Assembly: GCA_021464245.1 (NCBI GenBank)
Contig: JADCRB010000045.1
Location: forward strand, 1,078,468 to 1,142,467
Source: Carallia brachiata
Lineage: Eukaryota > Streptophyta > Magnoliopsida > Malpighiales > Rhizophoraceae
Direction: 5' to 3'
DNA: 64,000 nt
In this document: piece after piece, positions 25,001-37,157 of the stretch
How positions within the stretch are numbered: the stretch's first letter is position 1
How the letters are laid out: the number at the start of each line of letters is the position of its first letter
Notes under the pieces: model-generated
Told to the model about the DNA's origin: nothing
The model's database searches: none
Seen by the model: the letters and a program-made list of their open reading frames with translations, nothing else
Translations under genes and position numbers: made by a program

Positions 25001-26955
25001 GACTCAGGTACTTCCCGTACTTTTTTGTGAACTGGTCAGTAATTTTGTATGGAGTGTTGTGTTCCTTTTCTTGTACTGCAGTTAACTTTAACTTTTTATG
25101 CTTTATAAGAGAATTTAACTTTTTTCTTTTTTAACTAATACAGGCAAGTGAACCTATTTAAATTGAACAGTTGCTGAAAATATGTTTTATGTGCGTGTAC
25201 TTCCAATGGATTTGCGAACTTTCATTCCCTCGACGGCAAGTAATTGCAAATTTTGCTTTTTTTCAGTTTATAATTGACAACCAGGCTCTTCCTTGTCTTT
25301 ATCAACTCCTCACGCAAAATCATAAAAAGAGTATCAAGAAAGAAGCTTGTTGGACAATCTCAAATGTCACAGCGGGAATAGGCTCAAATTCAGGTATAGT
25401 AGGTTATGCATGCTGAAATACTTTTTCTCACAGATTTTGCGGTTATGGAATGTGCTGTCTTGTATGTAGACCTGACCACGTCTGGTTTGATTCCAATTCT
25501 GGTTCATGGTCAATATGAACCAGAACCTGTCTTGGTAGGAACACTTCGTTTTGGTACCGGAACGGAATGGGGAGGCTCTTTCTTTTTTTCTTTACAAAAA
25601 AATAATAATAATGGTAATAATTTTTTACAAAAATTTTGTGAACGTTTTTTTAGAAAAATTAAACAAAAAGCTATTGATAATTTGGTATGAACTGGTTAAG
25701 AAATTATTTTGTTTTGTTGAACCCTTAAATTATTTATATAATAAAAATTTTGTTTATGTTTCTTGAAAGAAAATAAACTGAACTAAACTCCCTCAGTGCT
25801 TCCGGTTTGGTTTGGAGGCCTAGGGTTCTGGGTTTGATCCGGTTCAATTCCCGTTTGGTTCAGTTATGAATGGGACTGTGGTCAGGCCTGCTTTATGTCT
25901 GTTTTGATGATATACGAACCAGATAATGCGGGGGATTATTTATCAATAAAAAAAAAAAGCAGAATAACACGTAAAATGCAGATCCTGGCTGAAGTTGGGG
26001 AATTCTAACGTCCCAATGGCTTGGAAGGAATCTAGGGCCTTACTACATAAATGATGCTTTGTCACTTATAATAACTTAGGTTTACGCTATTGTGGAACAG
26101 GCTGTTATGGATGCCAATATCATTCTCCCTCTTGTGCATCTTCTCCAACATGCAGAGTTTGAAATCAAGAAGGAGGCTGCCTGGGCTATCTCTAATGCTA
26201 CATCTGGAGGATCACATGAACAAATACGGTACATCCATTTCTCATATTTTGTTTGGTCCTCTCTTCCAATATGCGTACTCAAGCAGATTGTTGTCCGTAG
26301 TTTGTTATTTATTCTGCCGTCTTTTCTTTTCTTCCAAGCATTTCAATTTTCTCTGATTTTTTACGGTAGCTAACACCATTGTAATGATTCTTTTTTGCTT
26401 TGGAAAAATTAATAAAGATTCAGTATAACTACAGATCTTGGGAATTGCATGTTACAGGATCCAGAGCTTTAAGGATTTAACCTCTCCCCTGAATCCATGT
26501 GATGAATTAGCATAATTTTTAGCATGTAACAATGTAGAATAATCTTACACCGGCGTTACCTGGTATTTTACAGATATCTGGTGAGCCAAGGTTGCATTAA
26601 GCCTCTTTGTGATCTTCTAGTGTGTCCAGACCCTAGGATCGTGACAGTGTGTCTTGAGGGTCTGGAGAACATTCTCAAGGTTGGTGAAGCTGACAAGGAA
26701 ATGGGAATGAATAGTGGGGTCAACTTGTATGCTCAAATGATTGATGAATGTGATGGATTGGATAAGATTGAAAATCTGCAGACCCACGATAACAACGAGA
26801 TTTATGAGAAGGCTGTTAAGATTTTGGAGAGATATTGGGCTGAGGAAGAAGAGGAAGAGCTGAATGTCCAAGATGGTGGGGTTCCGAATCAACAAGTCTT
26901 TGCCTTTGGAAACAATCAGCCCAATGTTCCCTTGGGTGGCTTCAAATTTGGGTGA
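22094..26955 (+). CDS. IMPA: Importin subunit alpha (ARM-repeat nuclear import adaptor); exon 8 apparently lacks 2 bases
   Basis: Adaptor that binds nuclear localisation signals through ARM repeats and importin beta through an N-terminal IBB domain. Ten exons follow GT-AG rules: 22094-22324, 23443-23539, 23646-23737, 23828-23959, 24254-24439, 24590-24753, 24929-25007, 25267-25393, 26101-26228 and 26574-26955. Exon 1 carries the basic IBB ([18 protein letters not shown]). ARM signatures include [65 protein letters not shown] and [12 protein letters not shown]. The C-terminus has [12 protein letters not shown], an acidic stretch and GGFKFG. All junctions are in phase except exon 8 to 9: exon 8 is 127 bases where 129 are needed. 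Near 25377-25382 (GGAATAGGCTC) one A and one G appear lost; the family expects TAGNxxQIQ before AVMDAN. Restored length would be about 539 residues. Probably an assembly error; a real null allele cannot be excluded. Confidence 0.9.
25470..25887. mobile_element. Probable MITE-like insertion in importin alpha intron 8
   Basis: ACCTGACCAC at 25470-25479 is matched by the inverted GTGGTCAGGC at 25878-25887. The interior is rich in GGTTCGGTT/GGTTCAATTCC-type motifs common in nonautonomous plant transposons, and differs in composition from neighbouring introns. No clean target-site duplication is seen, so the boundaries are approximate. Confidence 0.4.
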
Positions 26956-29145
26956 TATGATGGTCTGAGAACAAATTTTCAACTTGACAGGTGCTCTTGC
27001 TTGAACTGCAATTTTAAACCCTACATTTTCTGCCAAGGGTCAGGGTTTTTTAGTCTGGCACTCAGGCTTCCTGTTCGTTTATGCAATTTATCAAAGGTCT
27101 TTCAAAGCTTGAAGTTTTCAACCGGGTTTGTGTTTCCATATTTTATAGGATAGTGTTCTTTTGCTATTTAAGCTTAACATTGTGTTGTTCAAGTGTATCA
27201 ACTGAGAACTAAGTTGATATACACCGTTGCACTCTTTTGGGTGGGTTAATGCGGATGAATTATACCTATTCATTACCTTCTGTTGACCTCTGTTATGAAA
27301 TTTTGTGACGGAATTTTATTTGACAAAAAACACAGGCCATTCTGTTTGAAGGTTCTACATCCAAAAATCAAAGGTTATGAGTCATCCGTCAATATTTTTC
27401 CAGTTTTGCAGGGATATACTTAACCGGTGAACCAAGGCCACGCCCGATCCATTAACCAAGGACGCAAGATTTAGGCACATAGATGCTATACCAAAAAAAA
27501 AAAGAAGGTTATGAAAAGCCATGTCAATTTTGTTCGTATGCTTCGGTGTTGTCTCAAGGCCCGAAGTAGCTATAAGGGTATTTTCGTTTTGCTTGAAAAT
27601 TTAGATTGGAGTATGTGGTTGGCTTGGAGGGATATGGTCATAGATATTGGCATGAAATGGTAATGAACCATTATAACTCCGCCGCAAGGACAAGACATAC
27701 ACCGTTTTGAAAACTTAAAGATGGGGACGGTGGTTGTTAGTTATAAAAGCACTGGTATCCTTTTTTTTTTTGACATAATAGAAATGTATTCATTGATTAA
27801 TAATATCATTACAAAGCAATAATTGGAATTCAGGGAAAGGGTTGTAAAATCAATTCAGAGTATAAAATAAATTCTAAATTATTTAACAGCTCAGTCTGCT
27901 GATCTATTAGCAATTTTAGGAATAAAATGTATTGAGACAAAAAAAAAAGGCAAAGAGGTCAAAATGGCTTTAATATTCTCGATGATCGTTTGATTTCCCA
28001 TGGCCATTTGGTTGGCGGGTCATGGAGTGCTTATTGAACAACGTGGTATGTATAACAGTAAGAGGGGTTAGTTATGTGCCCCTTTCTTATTTCTATTTTT
28101 ATTTCTTCTTTTTGGGTAACATGGATGGAATGGAAGCCCTTTTATTACGGGAATAATGAGTTGGAAACGTGCAAGTCTTTTGAGTAATTTCATTATGACT
28201 TTCGTCTGTCAAAATCATGAAAGGAAACATCGCATAATGTCCCCCATCGAATTCTAACGGTCGATCGCACGGCACGTAAGCCACTAATTAATTAGGCAAA
28301 GTGATTATGTGAATGCCCTTTCACTTTCATTTGGTTGGTGTTGGAATGGGAAGAACCAAAGAAGGGACATTATGGGAACCATCGAATATTGTAGTATTAT
28401 TACCAAGTTACTTACCTTTCACTTCATAGTAGAAGAGAAGCTCCCTCGATGCCATCCCATTTTAGTATTTCGGTTGGTGTTTTGTCCTATTTTTTCAAAG
28501 TTTGATCAGAGTTTAAATCCTCGTGACTATATTTGGAGATTGTGCTGTTTTCTGATTCTTTAATTTTCTGTGAGTTGCGTGTTTGTGAGTTACAAATTCA
28601 TCAATATTGTAATTAATTTAAAAAAGTCTATTATAATTCAATAATACTCAAATAAATAAAATTTTCATTATAAAAAGGATTAAATTAAAAGAGTAGTAAT
28701 AACCCAAACTCAACCTACAAATATGATCACAGTCATATCTATAACATTTTTTTTTATTCAAAGAAAAAAAAGAAAAAAAAAAACTATCCTATTCTTGCCT
28801 TGAGATGAGTCGCATTGGTTGAGGCTGCCACCTTAATTACACGTGGTCAATATTATTGGCAGCTGTCCCACGCCACCGCTTTCCCCCTCCCCACCTTGAG
28901 AGTGTGTTTGGTTTGGCCTTTATTAATCTTCCAACTATCAGCATAAATGCAAAGCCCCTTATCCTTAGCTACTCAACTACCCCAATCTTTCTCGCCTTAA
29001 TTACGAAATTTTTCTATGCTGCTCATTTAGTAATTTTCAGGCCTGAAAAAACTAAAAAGCAGTGACGACTCACGCTACCACATGGCCCCGCGGAACCTGG
29101 AATGCAAGCCACCAAAGCGTACAGAAACAGCTGTAGCTTAATCCA
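26956..29145. other. Intergenic region between importin alpha and the DUF538 gene
   Basis: The first ~250 bases are the likely importin alpha 3' untranslated region. A short retroposon lies at 27381-27504. The remainder has no coding signal; poly-T and poly-A tracts occur at 27760, 27940 and 28750. Confidence 0.4.
27381..27504 (+). mobile_element. Short retroposon-like insertion with poly-A and 10-bp target-site duplications
   Basis: AAGGTTATGA occurs at 27371-27380 and again at 27505-27514, directly after an A-rich tail. The ~120-base body has no clear polymerase III boxes that I can identify. Size, tail and flanking repeats fit a SINE or other short retroposon. Confidence 0.5.
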
Positions 29146-29325
29146 AATGAATATTAATAACTATTTTAAAAATTATATTATAAAATATCTTAAAATTTAT
29201 ATTTATAAAAATAATTATTAATTTTTTAGTATTATTATTTAATTTGTTTATTTAACAGTACTGAAAAAAATTAATAATTTTTTTAAAATATTTTATAATA
29301 TAATTTTTCAAATATTTATCGTAAA
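29146..29325. mobile_element. Small A/T-rich foldback (MITE-like) element
   Basis: Arms of about 70 bases share AAAAATTATATTATAAAATA in inverted orientation (near 29169 and 29293), with AATTATTAATTTTTT-like sequence towards the centre on both sides. It lies about 200 bases upstream of the DUF538 gene. The flanking duplication is not clear. Confidence 0.55.
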
Positions 29326-29385
29326 TTGCCCGCATGGCATCGTTACAATTTCAGCCACAAACAAGGGGTAAAATCGAGATCTTTT

Positions 29386-29397
29386 CTATTTATATAT
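29386..29397 (+). promoter_or_regulatory. TATA box of the DUF538 gene
   Basis: CTATTTATATATGCC lies about 135 bases before the ATG at 29529. A (GA)n tract at 29466-29485 falls in the predicted leader. Confidence 0.55.
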
Positions 29398-29528
29398 GCC
29401 ATATGCCATAGCAGGCTAACTTGCCACATAAAGCAAGCCATCAGCATCCCCAGGAAGTAACAACCAGAGAGAGAGAGAGAGAGGGGTCCACACCACAAGA
29501 AGGGTTTTTTATTTTTGAAGGAAAGACA

Positions 29529-30029
29529 ATGTCTTTAGTGACGGAAGAGATCAAATCCAAGGCTGAGATCTACCATGGAGATGAAATCTGCCAGTTGAAA
29601 TCAAAGGAATTGCTGAAAGAAGTAGGGTTGCCAAATGGGCTATTGCCACTCCACGACATAGAAGAATGTGGGATTGTGAGGGAGACAGGTTTTGTGTGGC
29701 TGAAGCAGAAGAAGAGCATAACCCACAAGTTTGAGAAGATTGGGAAGCTGGTGAGCTATGCACAGGAAGTCACTGCAGTTGCTGAGCCCAACAAGATCAG
29801 GAAGCTGACTGGGGTCAAGTCCAAGGAGATCTTGCTTTGGGTCACACTTAGTGACATATATCTGAATGACCCACCTGCCACTTCTGGGAAGATCACTTTC
29901 CAAACTCCTGCAGGTCTCTACAGGTCCTTCCCTGTCTCAGCTTTTCAGATTGAAGATTCTAAAGAAGAAACAACCAGCAAGGATGTCAAGGCAGTCGATG
30001 CTTCTGCTCTGGAAGTGAAGGAGGTTTAG
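29529..30029 (+). CDS. SVB: DUF538 protein, SVB-like
   Basis: Single-exon gene for 166 residues of the DUF538 family. The closest match I know is Arabidopsis SVB (At1g56580), which affects trichome size and branching; its biochemical role is unclear, and DUF538 folds have been proposed to bind hydrophobic ligands. Visible family features are SLVTEEIKSKAEIYHGDEIC at the start, LPNGLLPLHDIEECG, the core FVWLKQKKSITHKFEKIGKL, VTAVAEPNKIRKLTGVKSKE, and DPPATSGKITFQTPAGL. A charged Glu/Lys-rich tail follows, typical of SVB-type members. No signal peptide is evident. The ATG at 29529 is chosen because homology starts there; the frame is open further upstream but without ATG support. AATAAA occurs near 30126. 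Frame intact. Family call is certain; the SVB assignment rests on similarity from memory and on its neighbours. Confidence 0.92.
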   Translation: MSLVTEEIKSKAEIYHGDEICQLKSKELLKEVGLPNGLLPLHDIEECGIVRETGFVWLKQKKSITHKFEKIGKLVSYAQEVTAVAEPNKIRKLTGVKSKEILLWVTLSDIYLNDPPATSGKITFQTPAGLYRSFPVSAFQIEDSKEETTSKDVKAVDASALEVKEV

Positions 30030-31863
30030 CTAATTGAAGTTCCGGAGGAGGGGTCCTTCGTCCTTTCGTTTCTTTTTAATCATCCGTGTTTGCTACCCCC
30101 TTTAATCTTCATACCCTTGCTGGCAATAAATTGCAGTTGAAATTTTTAAAAAGAATTCCATGGTTCAATTATCGTAGTTAGTCATTACGTGTACGGTACA
30201 AACACCTATGTAAAATTGTAATTTGTTTGATTTTTAGTCGTGGCCTTGAGATCTTCAACAGATCTATCTCTTCTTTAACTAGAGCATGTGCATCGTGATA
30301 CAATCTTTGAAAATCGTCCCAAGTAGGCATTCAAGTAACCAAGAACTCGGAACTTTTAATTCAAAGATTTCAACTTGGAATCCACTAAAGAGGGAGGAAA
30401 TAATGATTATTGGATAAAAATGAATTTTAATTCTGGAAGATACAGCTTAGATTTTAGTGCAGGATTAATTGCTTCAACTTTTTGTTAGTTGCGCTCAGCA
30501 TTGTGATAGCAACTTTTTTTTAGAGTTAATTTTTTGATATCAAAAAATTATATTGAACTTTGATTAATTTGATTTAAATTTTCGTGAAATTTTTTTGCAG
30601 AAGAGAATTTTCTGAATATTGCTTTTTTTTTTTCATAAAATTTAAATTTAAAATCTATAAAATATTTTTTTTTTCATTCAAACTAACAGTTGTTCGCACC
30701 ATTGAGATCTTAGAACATGCCACTTTATCCACCGCTAAGGCCACTTTTAACACCGTGCCTTTTTCAAACTTTTTAAACCCCTTCTGCGAGGGTGTGGCAT
30801 ACGTCTAGCAAATAGCAATAGTCTAACAGTAATTTGCCTAAGTTACAATAGTATGTTCCTTATAAGGATCACGTCTAGTAGGAAACTTGTCTACTTTGGA
30901 CAACTGTCGATTTAGAAGGTAATATTTACTTTGCAATAGCAAACTCGTGACTTGGCCATAATGAGCCGAGAAGCATTTCAAGAACTGATGTACGTGCACA
31001 GGAATACAATCAGTACAAAAAGGAAGCTAGAAGCCATATCATGGAGATACAGACTCCAAAAGAGTCAATCCAATGACAAAACAATCAGTAACTAAGTTGT
31101 TGGTTCTATATCATAGCTGTCCAAGGCTCTTGAGAGGTTTCAATTCTTAATGGGTACACAGAAATGGCTTATGCCAGTTCAATAAAGGGACAACATCCAT
31201 AGTTGCAAAATTTGTCATGTAAGAAAGCCTAGGCTAGGATATCCGAATTCCATCACGACAGGAGTGGCATTCACCGTTAGTACATCAATTACGCAGGTGC
31301 TCGTGGCAAAGCTCTCAAGCTTCCTCCGGGAATCAAATCTACGGTGCCTGAGATAATGTTACAGAAGTTAGCCCCAAGTTTACAATTATTGTCAAATGAA
31401 AGTTTCAAGAAAAAACTAAAAATTGTACGGCCTATCCACTATCAACCATTCCATAAAATGGCTTCAAATCAAACATCCAAAAATCTGTTTACTGAGAATT
31501 CTTTTGCCATTCATGTCAAACTGCTCTACATTCTTATCTGCATAACAAGCCTCAATTCCAACATGGAACCCAAAAGTGTGTCAAAAACCCTCTTAACTTC
31601 TCAGGCCCCAGCATCTAACTGAACTAAAGAATGTCGAAGAGTAATCCACTAAGTTCTGGGAACATGCATCAACTTCTACGCCAAGGCCATCCACAATTCA
31701 GTTCCATGACTCATTTGATTTTAAGTTTAATCGAATCAGCTTTTTTAATGAATGTGGCAAACTTAAATATAACAGCTAAGGTTTCCTCTCTTCTAAAACA
31801 GCTCTACGCAACATCTGAGTGAAATCACTGTCACCACAAAAATATCTACTTTAACTATCCAGG
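30030..31863. other. Intergenic region
   Basis: 30030-30170 is the likely 3' end of the DUF538 gene. 30480-30690 is A/T-rich. On the minus strand 31270-31345 could hold a terminal exon of the Agenet gene (TTATCTCAG then GCACCGTAG). No other gene is supported. Confidence 0.35.
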
Positions 31864-33423
31864 TCATACCTTTGATTCCTGTGCCCTGACCCATTTTCCA
31901 CCAATCCAGTCCTGATGCAGCCTTAAATCAGAGTGCTCAAACGTCAATTCCTCATTTGTGTGCTTGAAGTACACTGCGTATTTTGAATCAAAACGAACCT
32001 TAGTGATCATGCCTACCCACCAAGCATCATTATACCAGGCATCAACTTCTTCATTCAACTTAAAGCTATCAACTACTACAGTGTCTGGTGGAGAAGGCCT
32101 TATGTTCACAATGTTGATCTCTTCCCTTAAAAAATCAGTGTCATCTTCCGTTCTCAAGCTTTGATATTGAACAAGATACTTGTCCTTTCCAACTGCTTCA
32201 ACAATAGTTGCAACAAACCAAGCACCTTCAAGACCATCTTCATCGCTACTAACCTCCACTAGCATTCCCTTACTATACTTATTCTGTGACACTTTATCTG
32301 CAGCCTTTGCATCCACCGGGTTGGGTGCTTTCTCTGATCCAGACTTCTTCCATTTCTTTGCTTCCCTAGGCTGAACTTCTGATGTCGAAGTTGTCTGACT
32401 GCAAGTCTCCTCCTCTGTCATTCTTTTGCCAGTTTTCCCTTGGCTTGTAGTTTTCTGTAGTTATCAAGAAGACATTGCAACAAGCTTCTAAATTCCAACT
32501 CTATCATCATATCAGAAGCAGTTCATCACGCGTTACATTAAAACCAAATCATCTTATCCAAGAATCAAAATGAAATCGAAAAATATCTACTAAAGCAGCA
32601 ACACAAAATCACAGAGTTGCAACGCTCTCTCTCTCTCTCTCTCTCTCATTCCCTTAATTGATTCTATTGGCAAGTAATTTCTTGATTGTAGAAAACGATA
32701 GCTCAAAGGAAGAAACTTCTGAAAGTTACTGGTTAACACTACAGGTGATGAGCGCCTAGCCAACACCCACACTGCATCGTTTCCTTGTATATCTTGGGTC
32801 TTTTGGTTCCATCCGTGGGGTTCGCATCAACAGGAACACACATAGCCTTATATTCAGATAATATCCACCGCAATTTCAAAGATAGGAAATAATTCCAAAG
32901 ATAGGAAAAGAGAGACAAAACCCACCTGAATTTCCCCATTCGCCGCCTCGTTCTCCGCTTCCGGCGGAAGAGGTGGCTTCCACTCGCCGTTAAACCACTC
33001 TCTATGCAACCTCAAGTCAGCCTCTCCAAAAATTATCTGCTCCCGCGAGCTCCTAAAGAAAACGGCGAACTTTCCGTCCCCGCAGTCCTCCGTGATCGCG
33101 CCTTCCCACCAGCCGTCGTTATAGTAAGCGTCGACCAACTCGCCGAAGTTGAACTTTCGCTTCTTCTCTCTGGGAGCCACGGGCCTCAACTGCGCCGAAT
33201 AAAGAACCTCTCTCAAAGGTTTCTTGCCCGACTCGTCGGCGAAGAGGGTGTGGTACTGGACCAAGTACTTGTCGGGGTTCTTGGCGGAGGCGCAGCGGAT
33301 GACGGTGCCCAAGAACCAGGAGCCGCGGAACCCTTCGTCATCGGAGCTGATCTCGACGACGGAGCCCGGTGAAAAGGAAAGGTCTTCTGGGGTTTTGGAT
33401 TTGGAGTCGGATTTTGGCGGCAT
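31864..33423 (-). CDS. Tandem Agenet/Tudor-like domain protein
   Basis: Plant Tudor-like protein; Agenet domains are Royal-family folds thought to read methylated histone tails or other nuclear ligands. Exon 1 spans 33423-32926 and exon 2 32454-31864, joined in phase 0 at GAAATTCAG/GTGGGT and ACTACAG/AAAACT, giving 362 residues. Exon 1 begins MPPKSDSKSKTPEDL and holds a first Agenet pair: GSVVEISSDDEGFRGSWFLG and LVDAYYNDGWWEGAITEDC, ending DLRLHREWFNGEW. Exon 2 repeats the layout: MLVEVSSDEDGLEGAWFVAT and EVDAWYNDAWWVGMITKV, ending DLRLHQDWIGGKW. A basic linker (REAKKWKKSGSEK) between them suits a nuclear protein. The end is uncertain: the final AAAG/GTATGA is also a good donor, and a short further exon near 31345 would add only two residues. 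No DUF724 region is visible. Confidence 0.85.
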
Positions 33424-34756
33424 TTTCTTTGGGCTTTTTCAATGGAAAAGCTTTTTCTGAGGGTTTTATCTTCTTCTAATACTAGTTGTAATGGCGTGAG
33501 CGCGCGCCAGGTAGGCGGACGTACAGAGATCGGCAGCAACTGGTTGGCGGGGATGCGCGTGTCAATTGGGTAAGGACGAAAGTTCCATCCTTTTTCTTTA
33601 GAAAAACTTCCCCTTGATCAGCCTAAATAGAGGACAACGTCCTGTTCCTGTAGCATATATATATTGAATAGGTACTGTTACATGAACAGGCGTTAGTAAG
33701 TATATTACATATGCGCATATTTAATTTATGTAATTATAAATATATATATATATTTTTTTTTATGATTATAATTAAAAATATAAAATAAAAAAAAATAATA
33801 CTTTTTATATAACTTTTTATCATAATCGCATAAATTAAACTTACATAAACACAATACCTCTATTAATCTCTCTCTACCAATTTTTTCCGTATTGAATAAA
33901 TTAATGCCCTGTTACGTTTATGTTCGGTAAATTTTAGTGGCCAACTAACGCAGCCAAAATGTGGCTAAATGAGAACAAGACCAAAAAAAAAAAAGTTTTA
34001 AATTTTTTTTTAAAAATTAAAATTTTAAAATAATATTTAATATATTTAATATAATATTAAATACGTTAAAAAGTTAATTTCTGTAAAAAAAAAAAAAAAA
34101 GGGAAGAAAAGAGTATGTTTAGGTCTAAACAATGCAACGTCCCCCACCCACATCACTCACTAGTTCCAAAACGCAATTTGCAAATTGGATTGGAGGTTTT
34201 GCTACACCGTGTCCGAGTGATTAAGGTCTTGGCATGTATAAAAGAGGTAGGTTGGAGACCTGTCGAATTTATTGATGGGCTCAACGTATTGTTGGTATGA
34301 TATTATAAGTAGATTTGCTCCTTATCACTTCTTTCTTTTCAGACAATCAATTTTTTAAAAAATAAGATTATGGTTTTTTTTTCCTATTGTGTTGTGCATC
34401 TTGTAGAATGCTTATTGATTTTTCTCTGTATATATACATTTGAGTTTTGAGAGGAGGCCTCTTAATGCGAGCTTATTTGGGTAATTGTTAATGTTTAGAC
34501 GTCTAATTAAGCCGTTCTAGTGTCACAATTTCACAACTATGTACATAATAGAAACCATTTTGAATTTTTGATTAATACAATAAAATAAAGAGACCATCAA
34601 ACGATGATGCACATTAGAACGTTTTGTGCTTTACCGTTTGCCGCCTACTATTGATTACGCCCACGCCAACTCTTTCACAAGCCAAAACCAAACAGAGGAG
34701 CAACCTTCCAAGTGGGCCTTTGCTTGTCAATTCCCAATTCTTTATTGATTCATTCT
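33424..34756. other. Shared upstream region of the Agenet and PPR genes
   Basis: The two flanking genes are transcribed away from each other, so this 1.3 kb holds both promoters. 33700-34100 is A/T-rich, with a poly-A tract near 34085. A tRNA-like remnant occurs at 34195-34262. Confidence 0.5.
34195..34262 (+). mobile_element. tRNA-like (SINE) remnant
   Basis: GTGTCCGAGTGATTAAGG (34209-34226) closely resembles the A-box/D-arm of tRNA-Ser or tRNA-Leu. AGGTTGGAGACC (34249-34260) resembles a damaged B box. The spacing is too short and the arms do not fold as a complete tRNA, so a SINE or tRNA fragment is more likely than a functional tRNA. Confidence 0.4.
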
Positions 34757-37157
34757 ATGAGTTTGAGCAGAGTAAATCATGTTCCTCGGCTATCAAGATA
34801 TCGTCTTGCAGCCTCAATCCCATTCCCACCTCAAGACCAAGACCAACCTTAACTCTCCAAATTTTGGAGACCCAATTGCGGCAATGCAAAAATCTCGATC
34901 AATTCAATCAAATCTGTCTCAAATGATCCTCACTGGCTTCATCAAAGACACTTTTGCTGCAAGCAGGCTTCTTAGGTTCTCCACTGACTCACCCTTTGTT
35001 CCCATCAATCACTCCCGTCGAGTTTTCTCTCAGATTGAGAACCCAAATGGGTTCATTTTTAATAGCATGATGAGAGCTTATATACAAAGAAACACCCCAG
35101 ATAAGGTTTTGGGTGTTTTTAGATTGATGCTGGAAGAATATGGTGACCTGATAATTATACTTTCCCAATTTTACTTCAGTCTTGTTCACTTCGATTGGCT
35201 CATTTTGAAGGGAAATTGATTCATGGACAGATTTTGAAAGTGGGTTTTGGTTCAGATATTTATGTGACCAACACTTTGATAAACATGTACAGTGTTTGTG
35301 GGATTTAACTGATGCGCGTAGAGTGTTTGATGAAAGTCCTGTTTTGGACTTGGTTTCGTGGAATTCTATCTTGGCGGGCTATGTTTCAAAAGGGGATGTT
35401 GAGGAGGCTAAGTGCATATATGATAGGATGACGGAAAGGAACATAATTGCTTCCAATTCGATGATCGTGTTGTTTGGTAGGAAAGGCAATGTTGCGGAAG
35501 CATGTAGGATTTTCAATGACATGCCTGAGAAAGATTTGGTGACATGGAGTGCTTTAATTTCTTGTTATGTGGAGAATGACATGCATGAAGACGCTTTGGT
35601 TACCTTCAAGGAAATGAATGCTAACAAACTTATGGTGGATGAGGTTGTCTTGGTCAGCATTCTTTCCGCATGCGCCTACTTGTCAGTTGTTAAGACTGGG
35701 GCATTGATCCATTGTTTGGTTGTAAAAATTGGGTTTGACTCTTACGTGAACCTTCAGAATGCCCTGATCCACATGTATTCAAGTTGTGGAGAAGTAGCAG
35801 ATGCTGAAATATTGTTTATTTGTGGTCTTTGCTTAGACCAGATATCTTGGAATTCTATGATATCTGGGCACTTAAAATGCGGAGAAATTGAAAAGGCCAA
35901 GGCTTTATTTGATTCAATGCCTGAAAAGGATATAGTGTCATGGACTGCAATGATATCAGGTTTTATGCAACTTGACAGATTTGCTGAGAGTTTGGAATTG
36001 TTCCGGGAGATGCAGCTTAATGGAATTAAGCCTGATGAGCAGACTTTAGTCAGTGCAATCTCGGCTTGCACCCACTCGTCAGCACTTGACAAGGAAAATG
36101 GCTTCATGCCTATTTAAGGAAGAATAGCCTAAAGATTAATATCATTCTGGGTACCACCCTTATTGATATGTACATGAAATTTGGATGTGTCGAAAATGCT
36201 TTAGAGGTTTTTCATGAGATGGAGGAAAAGGGGGTTTCTACTTGGAATGCTCTTATTCTAGGTTTTGCATTGAATGGCTTAACAAACAAGTCACTTGAGA
36301 TGTATTCGGAGATGAAGGAAAGTGGTATATTACCTAATGAGATAACCTTTATTGCGGTTCTTGGGGCTTGTAGGCACATTGGCTTAGTAGATGAGGGACG
36401 CTACCACTTCAATTCCATGATTCAGGACTATAAAATAGAACCTAATTCTAAGCATTATGGATGCATGGTTGATCTTCTGGGACGTGCAGGTATGCTGCAG
36501 GAAGCAGAGGACCTTATCAAATGCATGCCTATGGCACCAGATGTTTCCACTTGGGGTGCCTTGCTTGGGGCTTGCAAAAAATATGGTGACAATGAAATGG
36601 GGGAGAGGGTTGGAAGAAAGCTCATTGAACTTCAGCCTGGCCACGATGGCTTCCATGTATTACTGTCCAATATATATGCTTCAAAAGGCAACTGGGACAA
36701 TGTCCTTGAGGTTAGGGATGTGATGATGCAACGAGGGTTGATGAAGACTCCAGGCTGTAGCATGATTGAAGCACATGGAACAGTTCATGAGTTTCTCGCA
36801 GGAGATAATTCACACCCGCAGATTGCAGAAATTGAGAATATGTTGGAGGAAATAGCAAATAAAATAAAGATTGTGGGTTATGCACCAGACACAAATGAGG
36901 TTTCCCTTGATATTGATGAAGAAGAGAAGGAAACAAATTTGTTTAGACATAGCGAGAAGCTAGCAATTGCCTTTGGGCTTATCACTATTAATCCACCAGC
37001 ATCAATAAGAATAATGAAGAATTTGCGTATATGCAATGACTGTCACACCGTAGCAAAGTTTGTTTCTCAAGCCTTTAATCGTGAAATTGTGGTGAGAGAT
37101 CGACATCGCTTTCACCACTTTAACAAAGGTTCTTGTTCTTGCATGGACTACTGGTAG
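34757..37157 (+). CDS. DYW-class pentatricopeptide repeat protein; five apparent single-base losses
   Basis: PLS-class PPR protein with a C-terminal DYW cytidine-deaminase domain, a class that directs C-to-U RNA editing in plastids or mitochondria. PPR units include WNSILAGYVSKGDVEEAKC, WSALISCYVENDMHEDALV, WTAMISGFMQLDRFAESLE and WNALILGFALNGLTNKSLE; E/E+ motifs follow (WGALLGACKKYGDNEMGE). The DYW domain keeps HSEKLAIAF (zinc His and catalytic Glu), CNDCH, DRHRFHHF and the terminal CSCMDYW, so the deaminase site appears complete. The frame steps 2-1-0-2-1-0, always by one missing base: once before 34870, then near 34914, 35147 (CC), 35300 (GGG) and 36093 (GG). Adding five bases gives exactly 801 codons plus stop without introns. 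The ATG at 34757 is a best guess because the first break lies just after it. I do not assign an orthologue. Confidence 0.87.

Noticed and set aside
25406..25766. Extra coding exon in importin alpha intron 8
   Set aside because: Open frames here are A/T-rich and lie within a transposon-like insertion. The flanking exons match the family without it.
34209..34260. tRNA-Ser or tRNA-Leu gene
   Set aside because: Only A-box-like and damaged B-box-like segments are present, with too little sequence between them and no acceptor stem pairing. Listed as a SINE or tRNA remnant.
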